DNA from: Pavlovales sp. CCMP2436
Taxonomy: Eukaryota > Haptophyta > Pavlovophyceae > Pavlovales
NCBI GenBank assembly: GCA_026770615.1
Contig: MU631385.1
Location: 27,518 to 56,012, forward strand
Reading direction: 5' to 3'
Length of the DNA stretch: 28,495 bases
In this document: piece by piece, positions 17,260 to 24,361 of the stretch
Layout of the letters: each line of letters opens with the position of its first letter
Numbering within the stretch: the stretch's first letter is position 1
Made by a program: the position numbers and the translations under genes
Notes under the pieces: generated by a model
Database searches by the model: none
Told to the model about the DNA's origin: nothing
What the model saw: the letters and a program-made list of their open reading frames with translations, nothing else

Positions 17260-20144
17260 TCTGCAAAAATGAAACCGAAATGCGCATCAACGAAATGAAG
17301 GAGAAGCTGCATATTCATACCTACCGCGAGCTGCACGACCTGTATTTGGCGGTGGACGTCGCGGGTCTTGTCGACATCATGGAAGACTTGCGCGAGACAA
17401 CTTACAAAGCGTTCAAGGTAGATCTGGTGCACACGTTTGGTCTCCCAACGCTCGCAAAGTCAGTAGCGTTTAAAATGATACGCGAAACAAAAGAGCTCAC
17501 CGGTGTGAGTGGAATTGAGCTGCTGCAGACCTCGGACTTGTATAAATTTTTCGACGAGTCAAAGGTGGGAGGGATCGCGATGAGCAAGCAGCAACACGCC
17601 ATCGCGGTGAACAGACCTGGGTTTGAAGGATACGATGAAAGCAAACCAACGGTCGCCCTAGAGAAGCAGGACGCAGTTGGACTGTATGCGACAACGCAAC
17701 ACCTTAAATTACCATACGGTGATTACCACGACTACACACAAGCCGAGATTGATACGTTTGACCCATCACACACGAAGTGGGGAAGCCTGCCAAGTACACC
17801 CGAGGACATCGACAAACCGGACCGCTGGCAAACCGACATTGGTTGTCAAATCGAGGCGGATTGGTCTATCCCGCACCATTTGCACGACGAGTTTAATGAG
17901 CTTCCTCCGATGCCAACACATGCGATCGTTCCGAGGGAATGGTTGTCAGATGAGCAGCAAGAAGCGCTACGTGGAACCAGCCCGACAAGAAAGCTGACGC
18001 CAACCCTTTGCGATAAGTTTAATTACAGGTGTAACGTATCTTTAGCCAAATTGTGGCTCAGTCTTGGGTGTAAAATCACAAAAGTCCATAGGGTAGTGAG
18101 TTTCAAACTAGCGGCTTATTTGCGACCGTTCATCGAGAAGACGCTGGCTCTGCGACGTGCGTCAGAAAACGAATGGGAGAGTAATTTTTGGAAACTATTT
18201 GGAAACGCATTTTATGGGAAGCTGATAGAGCGCATTTTTGGAAGAAGCAGCCTTTGCTTCACAACGCGTGCAAAGATTTTCAAGCACCGTGTTGAATCCG
18301 GTAGATGCCAACGTGTACTCCCCATCACCGAGGGTTTTGCATGCCTATTCATGCAGCAGCAAAACATCCACGCGGACAAGGCAATCCCAGCAGGGTGCGC
18401 AATCCTCGACTATTCAAAGCTAATCATGTATTCTTTCTGGCACAAAGTTCTTCAGCCTGCGTTTGGCCACAAAAATATGAAAATAACCGCGATGGACACA
18501 GACTGCTTCAGCTATTCAGTAAACTGCAAAACGGCACGCGAGTACGAGGATAAGAAACAAAAGATTGAACCTGTTTGGTTTGATCGTTCGGGGTTCAAAA
18601 AAGACGACCCTCGGATGAGCATGGACAACAAGAAACGTGCTGGGTGCTTTGCAGAGGAAAACGGAAGTGTCGAGATCGTAGAGGCAAGGGCTATCAGCGC
18701 AAAATGCTATACTTACAGACTTGCAAACGGTTACAGCGACAGTCGATTAAAAGGTGTCCCCAAGTACATCTCTCGTCAGCTTAACATGAGCCATTTCGAG
18801 GCTGTTGCAAATGGTGCAAGAATAAGCGCAAAGTTCAATATGCTCAAATCAAAAAAGCACTCGGTGCAGCTGGTGACAATGAACAAACGAGCACCAAAAT
18901 GGGGTGATGACAAGTCGTTTGCGCACAACAGCGGGCGGTATCTTTCACACGGACATTATCTCTCACCGAGCTTTAAGCAAGTTCAAAAGTCGATTCGTCA
19001 GCCCCCAACACGCGTGTACGCGCAAAACGCGGTATCCATCTCAGTTTCTGGTGGGGAGACTCAGTTTTATCGGGAAGTTGTCGGCGGAAAAGAAAATGGT
19101 GCGTGGCTGCCAACGAATTCACGGTTCTTGGGTGAATACGATAAGAAATATTGGGAGAAGATTGAAGGTACACCTGAAGAACTTTTCAAGATCTTCAAGG
19201 AGCGTGGAAACATCCGTTCGGTGTTAATCGACAACCTTTACATTTCGAGATTCCATGTTTCAGATTCAAGGCATTATAAGTTTATGGAACTCATCAGTGA
19301 CGACGAGGTCGAAGACGAATATTTTGACGGTGAGGAGGACGATTACCGCTATGAGATGATCGACACGTCGTGGATCAATTCTAAAACGCCCGACGATGAA
19401 GTGGCGCTGGTGAAACAATTTACCGCTGTACCGAGAACGTACTGGAGAAAGCAGCTCCAAGATGGAACAGAGTACGGGCGAGCCTACGCTTCTGCTCCGG
19501 GTGGCAGGTGGGTGAAATGTGATGACGGTGAAAAGAAATGGCGCAGTGCGTCACTCCAAGGCTGTCCAAAAGCACTCCGGTCAAAATTGGCTGGTAAATA
19601 CTATGCCGACGTCGATATGGCCGGAGCCGCACCTTGTCTAATATTGTCCATTGCTAGGAAATATGGACTGGAAGACCAGGTACCAACTCTTAAAAGACTT
19701 GCGCAGGACGTCAAGGGTGTGAGGAAATCGGTGTGCGATTCGACGGGTAAAGAGGCGGGTGATGTCAAGCTCTTAATTAACAAAGCTATACACGGAGGTT
19801 ACAACAAAGACGCCTTTTTAACAGCTCTTCGAATGGAATCACTTACAATCGCAAACGCACTCTGGGAAGACCCAACCAAGGCAGAGTTGCGTAAAGTATG
19901 TACAAAAGGCGGAAACAAAGGAAAAATCCAAATGCTGTCAAGGGTGTGGCAAACCGAAGAGAATTGTGCATTAATGATGGCCTTAAAGTGCATTGATAAC
20001 GATGAGAGGGCTGTATTAATCTTTGATGGCCTGCTCGTCCCACTCGACCGTATCAAAGGTGACTTTGAGGAGATGACGGCAAGATTTGAAGATGCAACCC
20101 GCGAGCTTTACCCTGAGCTTAAATGGGTTGTTAAACCACTGTAA
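17208..20144 (+). CDS. PolB polymerase half fused to a TV-Pol/family-A-like palm domain
   Basis: This is a 978-residue frame opening on a GTG and lacking its own ATG, so it is the continuation of the upstream frame. PolB part: exo III-like YRELHDLYLAVDV (17330-17360), motif A DAVGLYA (17670-17690), motif B KLFGNAFYGKL (18192-18224), LDYSKLIMYSF, motif C MDTDCF (18492-18509; Cys where Ser is usual), thumb AKCYTY (about 18700), and the C-terminal DDKSF...YLSHGH block (about 18910-18960). After a linker with an acidic run (19290-19350) a second domain begins: QGCPKALRSKLAGKYY, motif A ADVDMAGAAP (about 19605-19634), motif B KLLINKAIHGGY (about 19767-19800), motif C LIFDGLLVP (about 20014-20040), ending ELKWVVKPL. 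That order matches TV-Pol-type family-A-like polymerases known from virophages, PLVs and giant viruses, but here without the helicase. The box at 20184 belongs to the next gene. Confidence 0.8.
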   Translation: MQTGDSTIAANLAAKNLICKNETEMRINEMKEKLHIHTYRELHDLYLAVDVAGLVDIMEDLRETTYKAFKVDLVHTFGLPTLAKSVAFKMIRETKELTGVSGIELLQTSDLYKFFDESKVGGIAMSKQQHAIAVNRPGFEGYDESKPTVALEKQDAVGLYATTQHLKLPYGDYHDYTQAEIDTFDPSHTKWGSLPSTPEDIDKPDRWQTDIGCQIEADWSIPHHLHDEFNELPPMPTHAIVPREWLSDEQQEALRGTSPTRKLTPTLCDKFNYRCNVSLAKLWLSLGCKITKVHRVVSFKLAAYLRPFIEKTLALRRASENEWESNFWKLFGNAFYGKLIERIFGRSSLCFTTRAKIFKHRVESGRCQRVLPITEGFACLFMQQQNIHADKAIPAGCAILDYSKLIMYSFWHKVLQPAFGHKNMKITAMDTDCFSYSVNCKTAREYEDKKQKIEPVWFDRSGFKKDDPRMSMDNKKRAGCFAEENGSVEIVEARAISAKCYTYRLANGYSDSRLKGVPKYISRQLNMSHFEAVANGARISAKFNMLKSKKHSVQLVTMNKRAPKWGDDKSFAHNSGRYLSHGHYLSPSFKQVQKSIRQPPTRVYAQNAVSISVSGGETQFYREVVGGKENGAWLPTNSRFLGEYDKKYWEKIEGTPEELFKIFKERGNIRSVLIDNLYISRFHVSDSRHYKFMELISDDEVEDEYFDGEEDDYRYEMIDTSWINSKTPDDEVALVKQFTAVPRTYWRKQLQDGTEYGRAYASAPGGRWVKCDDGEKKWRSASLQGCPKALRSKLAGKYYADVDMAGAAPCLILSIARKYGLEDQVPTLKRLAQDVKGVRKSVCDSTGKEAGDVKLLINKAIHGGYNKDAFLTALRMESLTIANALWEDPTKAELRKVCTKGGNKGKIQMLSRVWQTEENCALMMALKCIDNDERAVLIFDGLLVPLDRIKGDFEEMTARFEDATRELYPELKWVVKPL

Positions 20145-20183
20145 GTGTACTTTAAGTGCAAACGTTTGACGCGTTTCTTACAC

Positions 20184-20196
20184 AAATAAAAATCTC
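20184..20196 (+). promoter_or_regulatory. Viral promoter box
   Basis: aaataaaaatctc lies 31 bases before ATG 20215, in the 70-base gap after the polymerase stop. Confidence 0.5.
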
Positions 20197-20214
20197 CAGA
20201 GATGGTATAGCAAA

Positions 20215-20760
20215 ATGCTTTATTTTTCACTGTTCCGCAACAAACATGCCGAAAACCCACACCTCGCACGTCTTGATGAGAACGCAGACGTTCCCCTCGA
20301 CTACAACGATAAAGGCGGGTACAATATCGGAACGATAAGGATGCTAAATCAGTACACAGCAACGGGTTCCTTGCTGTCACCAAGCACAAACAACGAAATG
20401 GGTTTACAATTCCGTGCAACAGAATACAAAATGATGGTTATTGATACAGATCTTGACGTCTTTATGGAATACTGCAATACCCCCGACCTTGTAAAACTCT
20501 TCATTCATCTTAAACAAGAAGAATACGCTAACAAAAAGCTACAAAAGCAGCAACAACGTGAAACCGACAAGATGAACTTTCAGCAAAATGTAGAAAAACA
20601 GTTGCCATTTTACACTCAAGAGATTGAAGACGAAGGGTCGATGGCCGGTGATGAAATCGCACGTGTTCAAGCACAAAGTGAAGAAGAATATAACCTAGCA
20701 TGCGAAATGTGGGCTCTCGAAGCGGAAATGCGCGGTGATGAACCCTCCGGTTTGGACTAG
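20215..20760 (+). CDS. Viral protein of unknown function with coiled-coil middle
   Basis: This is a 181-residue protein. The first 100 residues look globular (NIGTIRMLNQYTATGSLLSP, TEYKMMVIDTDLDVFMEYC). Residues 100-130 are a charged, Gln/Lys-rich helix (QEEYANKKLQKQQQRETDK), probably coiled coil. The last 40 residues are acidic. There are no signal peptide or membrane segments. It lies between the polymerase and the CaaX protein on the same strand with its own promoter box. No family is recognised; an early-class or DNA-associated role is a positional guess only. Confidence 0.65.
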   Translation: MLYFSLFRNKHAENPHLARLDENADVPLDYNDKGGYNIGTIRMLNQYTATGSLLSPSTNNEMGLQFRATEYKMMVIDTDLDVFMEYCNTPDLVKLFIHLKQEEYANKKLQKQQQRETDKMNFQQNVEKQLPFYTQEIEDEGSMAGDEIARVQAQSEEEYNLACEMWALEAEMRGDEPSGLD

Positions 20761-20767
20761 GAGGTAG

Positions 20768-20780
20768 AAATAAAATCTTG
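20768..20780 (+). promoter_or_regulatory. Viral promoter box
   Basis: aaataaaatcttg begins 7 bases after the previous stop and 32 bases before ATG 20800. It supports ATG 20800 over the upstream in-frame GTG at 20785. Confidence 0.45.
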
Positions 20781-20799
20781 CACAGTGCTAATAAGCACC

Positions 20800-21138
20800 A
20801 TGCAAAACTTTTATGCAAAGACAACAACCCCCCAAATACTCGAGAGCAGGCTCAATGAGATTGCACGTCTTATCGGCCAAATGAATCTAACAAAGGACAA
20901 ATTGCTTCTTATCAATGTTAAGATTATTAGCGATGGGTCAATTACAGGCTCATTTTCACATGATAAATTTTTTTTTTTTAAGGTGCAATACAACTTCATT
21001 ACCGTTTGGAGGCGTGGATTTTTATGCAGAGAAGCTGCTTACAAGCTTCTGGTCAAGCACAATCTAGACATCATTTTTTCACCAGGCGAACCGCGACCAA
21101 ATGGTGAAGAAGAAGACAAATGCTGCGCTCTTTTTTGA
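20800..21138 (+). CDS. Small viral protein ending in a CaaX-like prenylation motif
   Basis: This is a 112-residue protein from ATG 20800. The N-terminal half forms an amphipathic helix (ILESRLNEIARLIGQMNLTKDK). The middle is basic and aromatic (VQYNFITVWRRGFL). The C-terminus after an acidic patch is EEEDKCCALF. The last four residues, C-A-L-F, fit the eukaryotic CaaX prenylation rule, with Phe at the last position favouring geranylgeranylation, and the preceding Cys could be acylated. A run of 12 T (20968-20979) encodes four Phe residues and also looks like a polypyrimidine tract (see 20917-20982). The function is unknown; membrane targeting in the host cell is inferred from the tail. Confidence 0.6.
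   Translation: MQNFYAKTTTPQILESRLNEIARLIGQMNLTKDKLLLINVKIISDGSITGSFSHDKFFFFKVQYNFITVWRRGFLCREAAYKLLVKHNLDIIFSPGEPRPNGEEEDKCCALF
20917..20982 (+). other. Candidate 66-nt in-frame intron with T12 tract
   Basis: It begins GTTAAG at a codon boundary and ends in T12 AAG before GTG. The length is 66 bases (22 codons), so both retained and removed forms keep the frame. It is a pattern-based suggestion only. Confidence 0.25.
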
Positions 21139-21302
21139 TTTATTTCCAAGCCCACATCACAATGCTCAAGTGCACAACGTACAAATGCGAGAAGCGCGAC
21201 CTTAAGCACGCTCGGAAGGTTTCAGAAATGTTCGATCCTCCGATGATCTCGACGTTTCCAAGTTGCATCGATTTTGATTCGAGTATGATTTCTCTTTTTC
21301 GA
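21139..21302. other. Convergent intergenic spacer with hairpin-forming motif
   Basis: The spacer lies between the plus-strand CaaX gene and the minus-strand lipase gene. cctccgatgatc (21237) is a one-mismatch copy of cctcggatgatc at 14484 and 21334; the latter can fold as ctcgg...ccgag. These motifs follow the stops of plus-strand genes, so a 3'-end signal is possible. A 72-residue frame starts at ATG 21162 and overlaps the lipase 3' end; I do not call it a gene. Confidence 0.35.
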
Positions 21303-21920
21303 TCAGATGTGTCTGTAATCATGTGCGTACAACCCTCGGATGATCATACCGAGTGGGGCTCGGATTGGCCCCGGTAGGAGGTGGGGTGCGGCCGCCGGCA
21401 TTCCAGTGGGAGTCACCTCCTCCCGGAAACCACCGTGCGACAGTACCGATACTGCATCACCCCTTGCGCGCACATCGAGCTCGTTGGGGTTTGATTGTGC
21501 GCCCAAGTCACGAACGCCCACTGCCTTGTCCACAGTGAGTATGAGCCCACGCGCACCCGAATGCTCGGCAAGGTGTCCTCCAAGTGAGTGACCGATTGCG
21601 TGAGCCAGACCGTATTTTGCTTGCACCTTCTCTATGAGCGCCTTGGACCTTTGATGTCTCGGGCCGAATATGCCTACACCAAGTTGCAAATTCTCGGCCC
21701 AATCCGCCGCACTCACGCTTCCGCGGAAGCAAACAACTGCACCTGTGGCGGCTGAAAAAAACACCTTGGCCTCGTTCGAACTCAGTTTCAAGTCCATCGA
21801 ATAACCCAGTTTTCCCATCTCCATGCCGGCTGCGTAGAGGGGCGCGTACGAGGCACGTAGGAATGCTGGTAAGTCTCGTCTTAGGATTTTACCAACAGCA
21901 CCAAAGTCTTCCGGAGCCAT
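21303..21920 (-). CDS. Class 3 lipase-like alpha/beta hydrolase
   Basis: This is a 205-residue protein. AVVCFRGSVSAADWAENLQ (residues 61-79) corresponds to the strand and oxyanion region of class 3 lipases (xxFRGTxxxxDW). AIGHSLGGHLAEH (108-120) is the nucleophile elbow with Ser112. A plausible acid is Asp155 (RGDAVSVL), and His200 or His204 in the terminal YAHDYRH completes a triad. No signal peptide is seen, so it would act inside the cell or in the virion, perhaps breaching membranes or helping escape; this is inference. Its ATG overlaps the TAA of the upstream GIY-YIG gene by one base (TAATG), so the two may be made from one transcript. All three catalytic positions are present, so it looks intact. 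Confidence 0.7.
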   Translation of the reverse strand: MAPEDFGAVGKILRRDLPAFLRASYAPLYAAGMEMGKLGYSMDLKLSSNEAKVFFSAATGAVVCFRGSVSAADWAENLQLGVGIFGPRHQRSKALIEKVQAKYGLAHAIGHSLGGHLAEHSGARGLILTVDKAVGVRDLGAQSNPNELDVRARGDAVSVLSHGGFREEVTPTGMPAAAPHLLPGPIRAPLGMIIRGLYAHDYRHI

Positions 21921-22606
21921 TAAATGTTTCTCCCTGTGTAAGGCACCATATATAATTCTTTAGGAGTGTGTGCATTTCGGAAGCGGCGTGTTGGACCACC
22001 ATCGTCCCCACTCACCTCCGCACAACCCCCACGACCGATCGTGACCTGTACTTTGCCAACTTGCCTCACGTTTTGTCGCCACAGACTCCGTGTGAGCACA
22101 TTTGGTACGAGAGGAAAAATCGAGGTTTGGTCAAGTGTTACATGCGAACCTCCTTGCTTCATTATCTTACCCGTACCCCTCTCGAAAACGTACCAGATGC
22201 CATCGACGGCTGTGCGAAGGTCCGTCAACAGCTTGGCAACCGCGTTGTAAACGCCATCCGACGCTCCTAGCCATCTACGCCATTCCTTGTCATGCGAAGG
22301 TGCTTCCCATCCGTTTTCCTTGTTCGCCATACTGAGTACGCGTGTCTCGCGAGTCCGCACGAGTGTTGGTGAAACGACAAGGTACCCGACCAGATCGAAC
22401 GATTTACCGGGTGCTGAATAGGGCATATAGTGAGAATAACCATGCATCGCTTGATTGTAGATATTTGTAGTCAGACCAAATTTGAGAAACGGGACCTTAC
22501 TCCAGCCCGGCCAGATCACGTAAATCCCACTTACGCGTTTACCCTTTATGTTTGCGTTTGAGAGTGCTCTTCCTACTTGGGTGTGGCGTTCAACTGTGTC
22601 TATCAT
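21920..22606 (-). CDS. GIY-YIG-like nuclease domain protein
   Basis: This is a 228-residue protein from ATG 22606. GIYVI (27-31) and KFGLT (42-46) with a following Y-rich helix (NIYNQAMHGYSHYM) match the GIY-YIG/T5orf172 core. RETRVL supplies Glu87 in the position of the metal-binding Glu, and KEWRRW (107-112) resembles the later EW motif. The expected arginine of the central helix is not obvious, so activity is uncertain. Residues 130-228 have no recognised domain. A longer version would need a GTG at 22690 and a poly-Gln leader made by the TTG repeat, which I consider 5' untranslated. It lies inside the structural block rather than beside the polymerase. Confidence 0.6.
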   Translation of the reverse strand: MIDTVERHTQVGRALSNANIKGKRVSGIYVIWPGWSKVPFLKFGLTTNIYNQAMHGYSHYMPYSAPGKSFDLVGYLVVSPTLVRTRETRVLSMANKENGWEAPSHDKEWRRWLGASDGVYNAVAKLLTDLRTAVDGIWYVFERGTGKIMKQGGSHVTLDQTSIFPLVPNVLTRSLWRQNVRQVGKVQVTIGRGGCAEVSGDDGGPTRRFRNAHTPKELYMVPYTGRNI

Positions 22607-22640
22607 CAATCTCGCTTGAGTGCGATGATAATTACAGTTA

Positions 22641-22679
22641 TTTTGTTGTTGTTGTTGTTGTTGTTTTTGTTTTTTTTTA
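22641..22679. repeat. TTG/T simple repeat between capsid and GIY-YIG genes
   Basis: About six TTG units followed by T-rich sequence. On the minus strand this is an A-rich, CAA-repeat leader upstream of the GIY-YIG start. Confidence 0.7.
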
Positions 22680-22696
22680 TGAGTGTCCACTACTCC

Positions 22697-23975
22697 TCAG
22701 GCGTCGAACGTGATCGCGCCGTTGGCGAAAACGAGTGACTTCTCCATCTGCACGAAAGCATCGAGACGGATCGCACTCGTCTGCGTACCCAGATTGATCT
22801 CGAGAATGACAGTGCTGTCTATGAGGAGACCGTCGCCCATAGCCTCAGTCATCGGGAAGCACTGCAGAGAAACTCCAATAACGAACGCAGTTGCAAGATA
22901 GTCGGCGCCAGATACGTACGTACGCGCGGTTGACTCCGAGAGCTGCATCCCCAACGCCCTCATGAGCTCCATGCGAGACTCCGCACCAGCGGTGACGTAC
23001 GAGGACGGAATGATGGTCGACCCAATTCTGAACCTATACGAGACATTGCCGACGGTGTCTCCGCCAGTGAAACGATCCAAATTGAACACACCTAGAGCAC
23101 CCAAGTTTTGCCGTTTTGCGAATAGCTACAAAGATCGCGGTTGCTGACTTTGCGCGCACAGCGATAGGCATGCTCACATAGTTGGAACCCGCTGCAACCG
23201 AGGTCGACGTATGTACAAAATCGACACATGGGATAGAAATGACACCGCCGAGGTCCAAAACCATCTTACGCTCGACGTTTGGGTCGATGCGGATATACGA
23301 GATCCACATCTTGAAATTGTCGATTGCGCACGTCCCAACAGGGGCAGCCGACCATTTTCCGTAATTCAGCACGTCTGCGAGTTTGATGACGATCCGGATG
23401 TTCTCCTTTGCTTGCGAAATTGGCCAAGCGCGCATAGACATCGAGCCAAGGATCGAAATGAGCGGCACGCACACCGTCAGAAAACCGCCCGGAGCAATCG
23501 TAGCCCCGAGTCTGGCGTAATAGGCATCGGTGAAATTGGCGGCGGTCGCGATAGCTGCTGGGACATAGTCGGCCACCCCGCGCATCGTACCGCTCGTTTT
23601 ATAATCATCCGCGCCGCAGCTGAAGTCGGTAAGAATTTGCTGGAGCAGATTGTATTCTGAGATGGAGCTCAACTGACGCGATCCGTGAAACACATCGATT
23701 TGCGAGAGTACGCATGCAGCCGATTTGTCGAGCTGGACGCTTTGCGCTGCACCGTTGTAAATACGGAAGCTGAGAGCTGTTTGAGAGGGGTCGATCATTT
23801 GTCCCGGCGTGCCACATGCCAGTTCCAGGGTGATTTGCGAGCTTGGTGCGAATGTAGCGCCGTTGGTAGGCGTGATGTACGCCCGAATGCATTCGCTCTT
23901 TACAGCCGGCGGGCGTGGTGAAAAATCGTAAAAAGACGGGATCGCGGGAGCGTACTGATGGTCGGTGTCGTTCAT
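22697..23975 (-). CDS. Double jelly-roll major capsid protein, with frameshift
   Basis: This is the main shell protein of Polinton-like viruses. From ATG 23975 about 290 residues run in one frame, and the remaining 135 are in another frame (open 23104-22697). The break falls near 23100-23110, at a GGG run on the coding strand, with a one-base offset. Supporting blocks: ITLELACGTPGQMIDPSQTA near the N-terminus (family pattern LEixxGxxxxYID), LSQIDVFHG...SISEYNLLQQIL, FLTVCVPLISILG...PISQAKENIRIVIKLADVL, and after the break YRFRIGSTIIPSSY. The total of about 425 residues is a usual size for this class. A promoter-like box lies 21 bases upstream. It sits between the GIY-YIG and small hydrophobic virion genes on the same strand. 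The capsid call rests on recalled family patterns and on the adjacent packaging genes. Confidence 0.75.
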
Positions 23976-23995
23976 TGTAGATGTATCTTTACGTT

Positions 23996-24006
23996 AGATT
24001 TTAATT
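23996..24006 (-). promoter_or_regulatory. Viral promoter box for the capsid gene
   Basis: On the minus strand aattaaaatct lies about 21 bases before ATG 23975, in the 38-base gap after the neighbouring gene. Confidence 0.45.
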
Positions 24007-24013
24007 CAGCGTG

Positions 24014-24355
24014 CTACATTTTCTCAAATTTGTTGGTTAGAAGTTTACCCACTCCTCCAGTTGCACTCGCGACGGATCCAGCAAGTCCGACCGTATTAAC
24101 CATCGATTTCCTTACCCCTACGAGACCTTGGACGATCGGTATGTTCTTCAACACCGGGATGGCTTCGGCAAGTTTTAGCGCCTGATGACTGATGTCGGCT
24201 ACTTGCTGGGCCGCCTTCCCTGCGCTTGCAAGAAACGTGCTCGTGATGCGACCGATATTGCCTAACCCTGCTCCGGCAGTGCGCCCGATTTGTTTTGCTC
24301 CCTGTGATAGTCGTCCGAGCAATCCCATTTTGATGGTGGTGACAGTCCCATACAT
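24014..24355 (-). CDS. Small Gly/Ala-rich amphipathic protein, probable virion component
   Basis: This is a 113-residue protein. It begins with either MYGTVTTIK or the internal MGLLGRL ten codons later, which is tempting because an A run sits directly before the first ATG. It is made of Gly/Ala/Ser-rich amphipathic and hydrophobic helices (AGAGLGNIGRITSTFLASAGKAAQQVADI; VGLAGSVASATGGVGKLL) with spaced Lys/Arg. Such composition is typical of internal or membrane-active capsid proteins in adenovirus- and PLV-type virions. It is placed between the two capsid genes. No specific family is recognised. Confidence 0.55.
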   Translation of the reverse strand: MYGTVTTIKMGLLGRLSQGAKQIGRTAGAGLGNIGRITSTFLASAGKAAQQVADISHQALKLAEAIPVLKNIPIVQGLVGVRKSMVNTVGLAGSVASATGGVGKLLTNKFEKM

Positions 24356-24361
24356 TTTTTT

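Noticed and set aside
21162..21377. 72-residue plus frame between convergent genes
   Set aside because: It overlaps the lipase C-terminus, has no promoter box and no recognisable domain.
22607..22690. Poly-Gln N-terminal extension of the GIY-YIG protein
   Set aside because: It needs a GTG start and comes from a simple CAA repeat; ATG 22606 gives the expected domain position.
23103..23142. A mini-intron that would explain the capsid frame break
   Set aside because: The available GT...AG pair removes 38 bases, which gives the wrong frame, and would delete a plausible beta strand.
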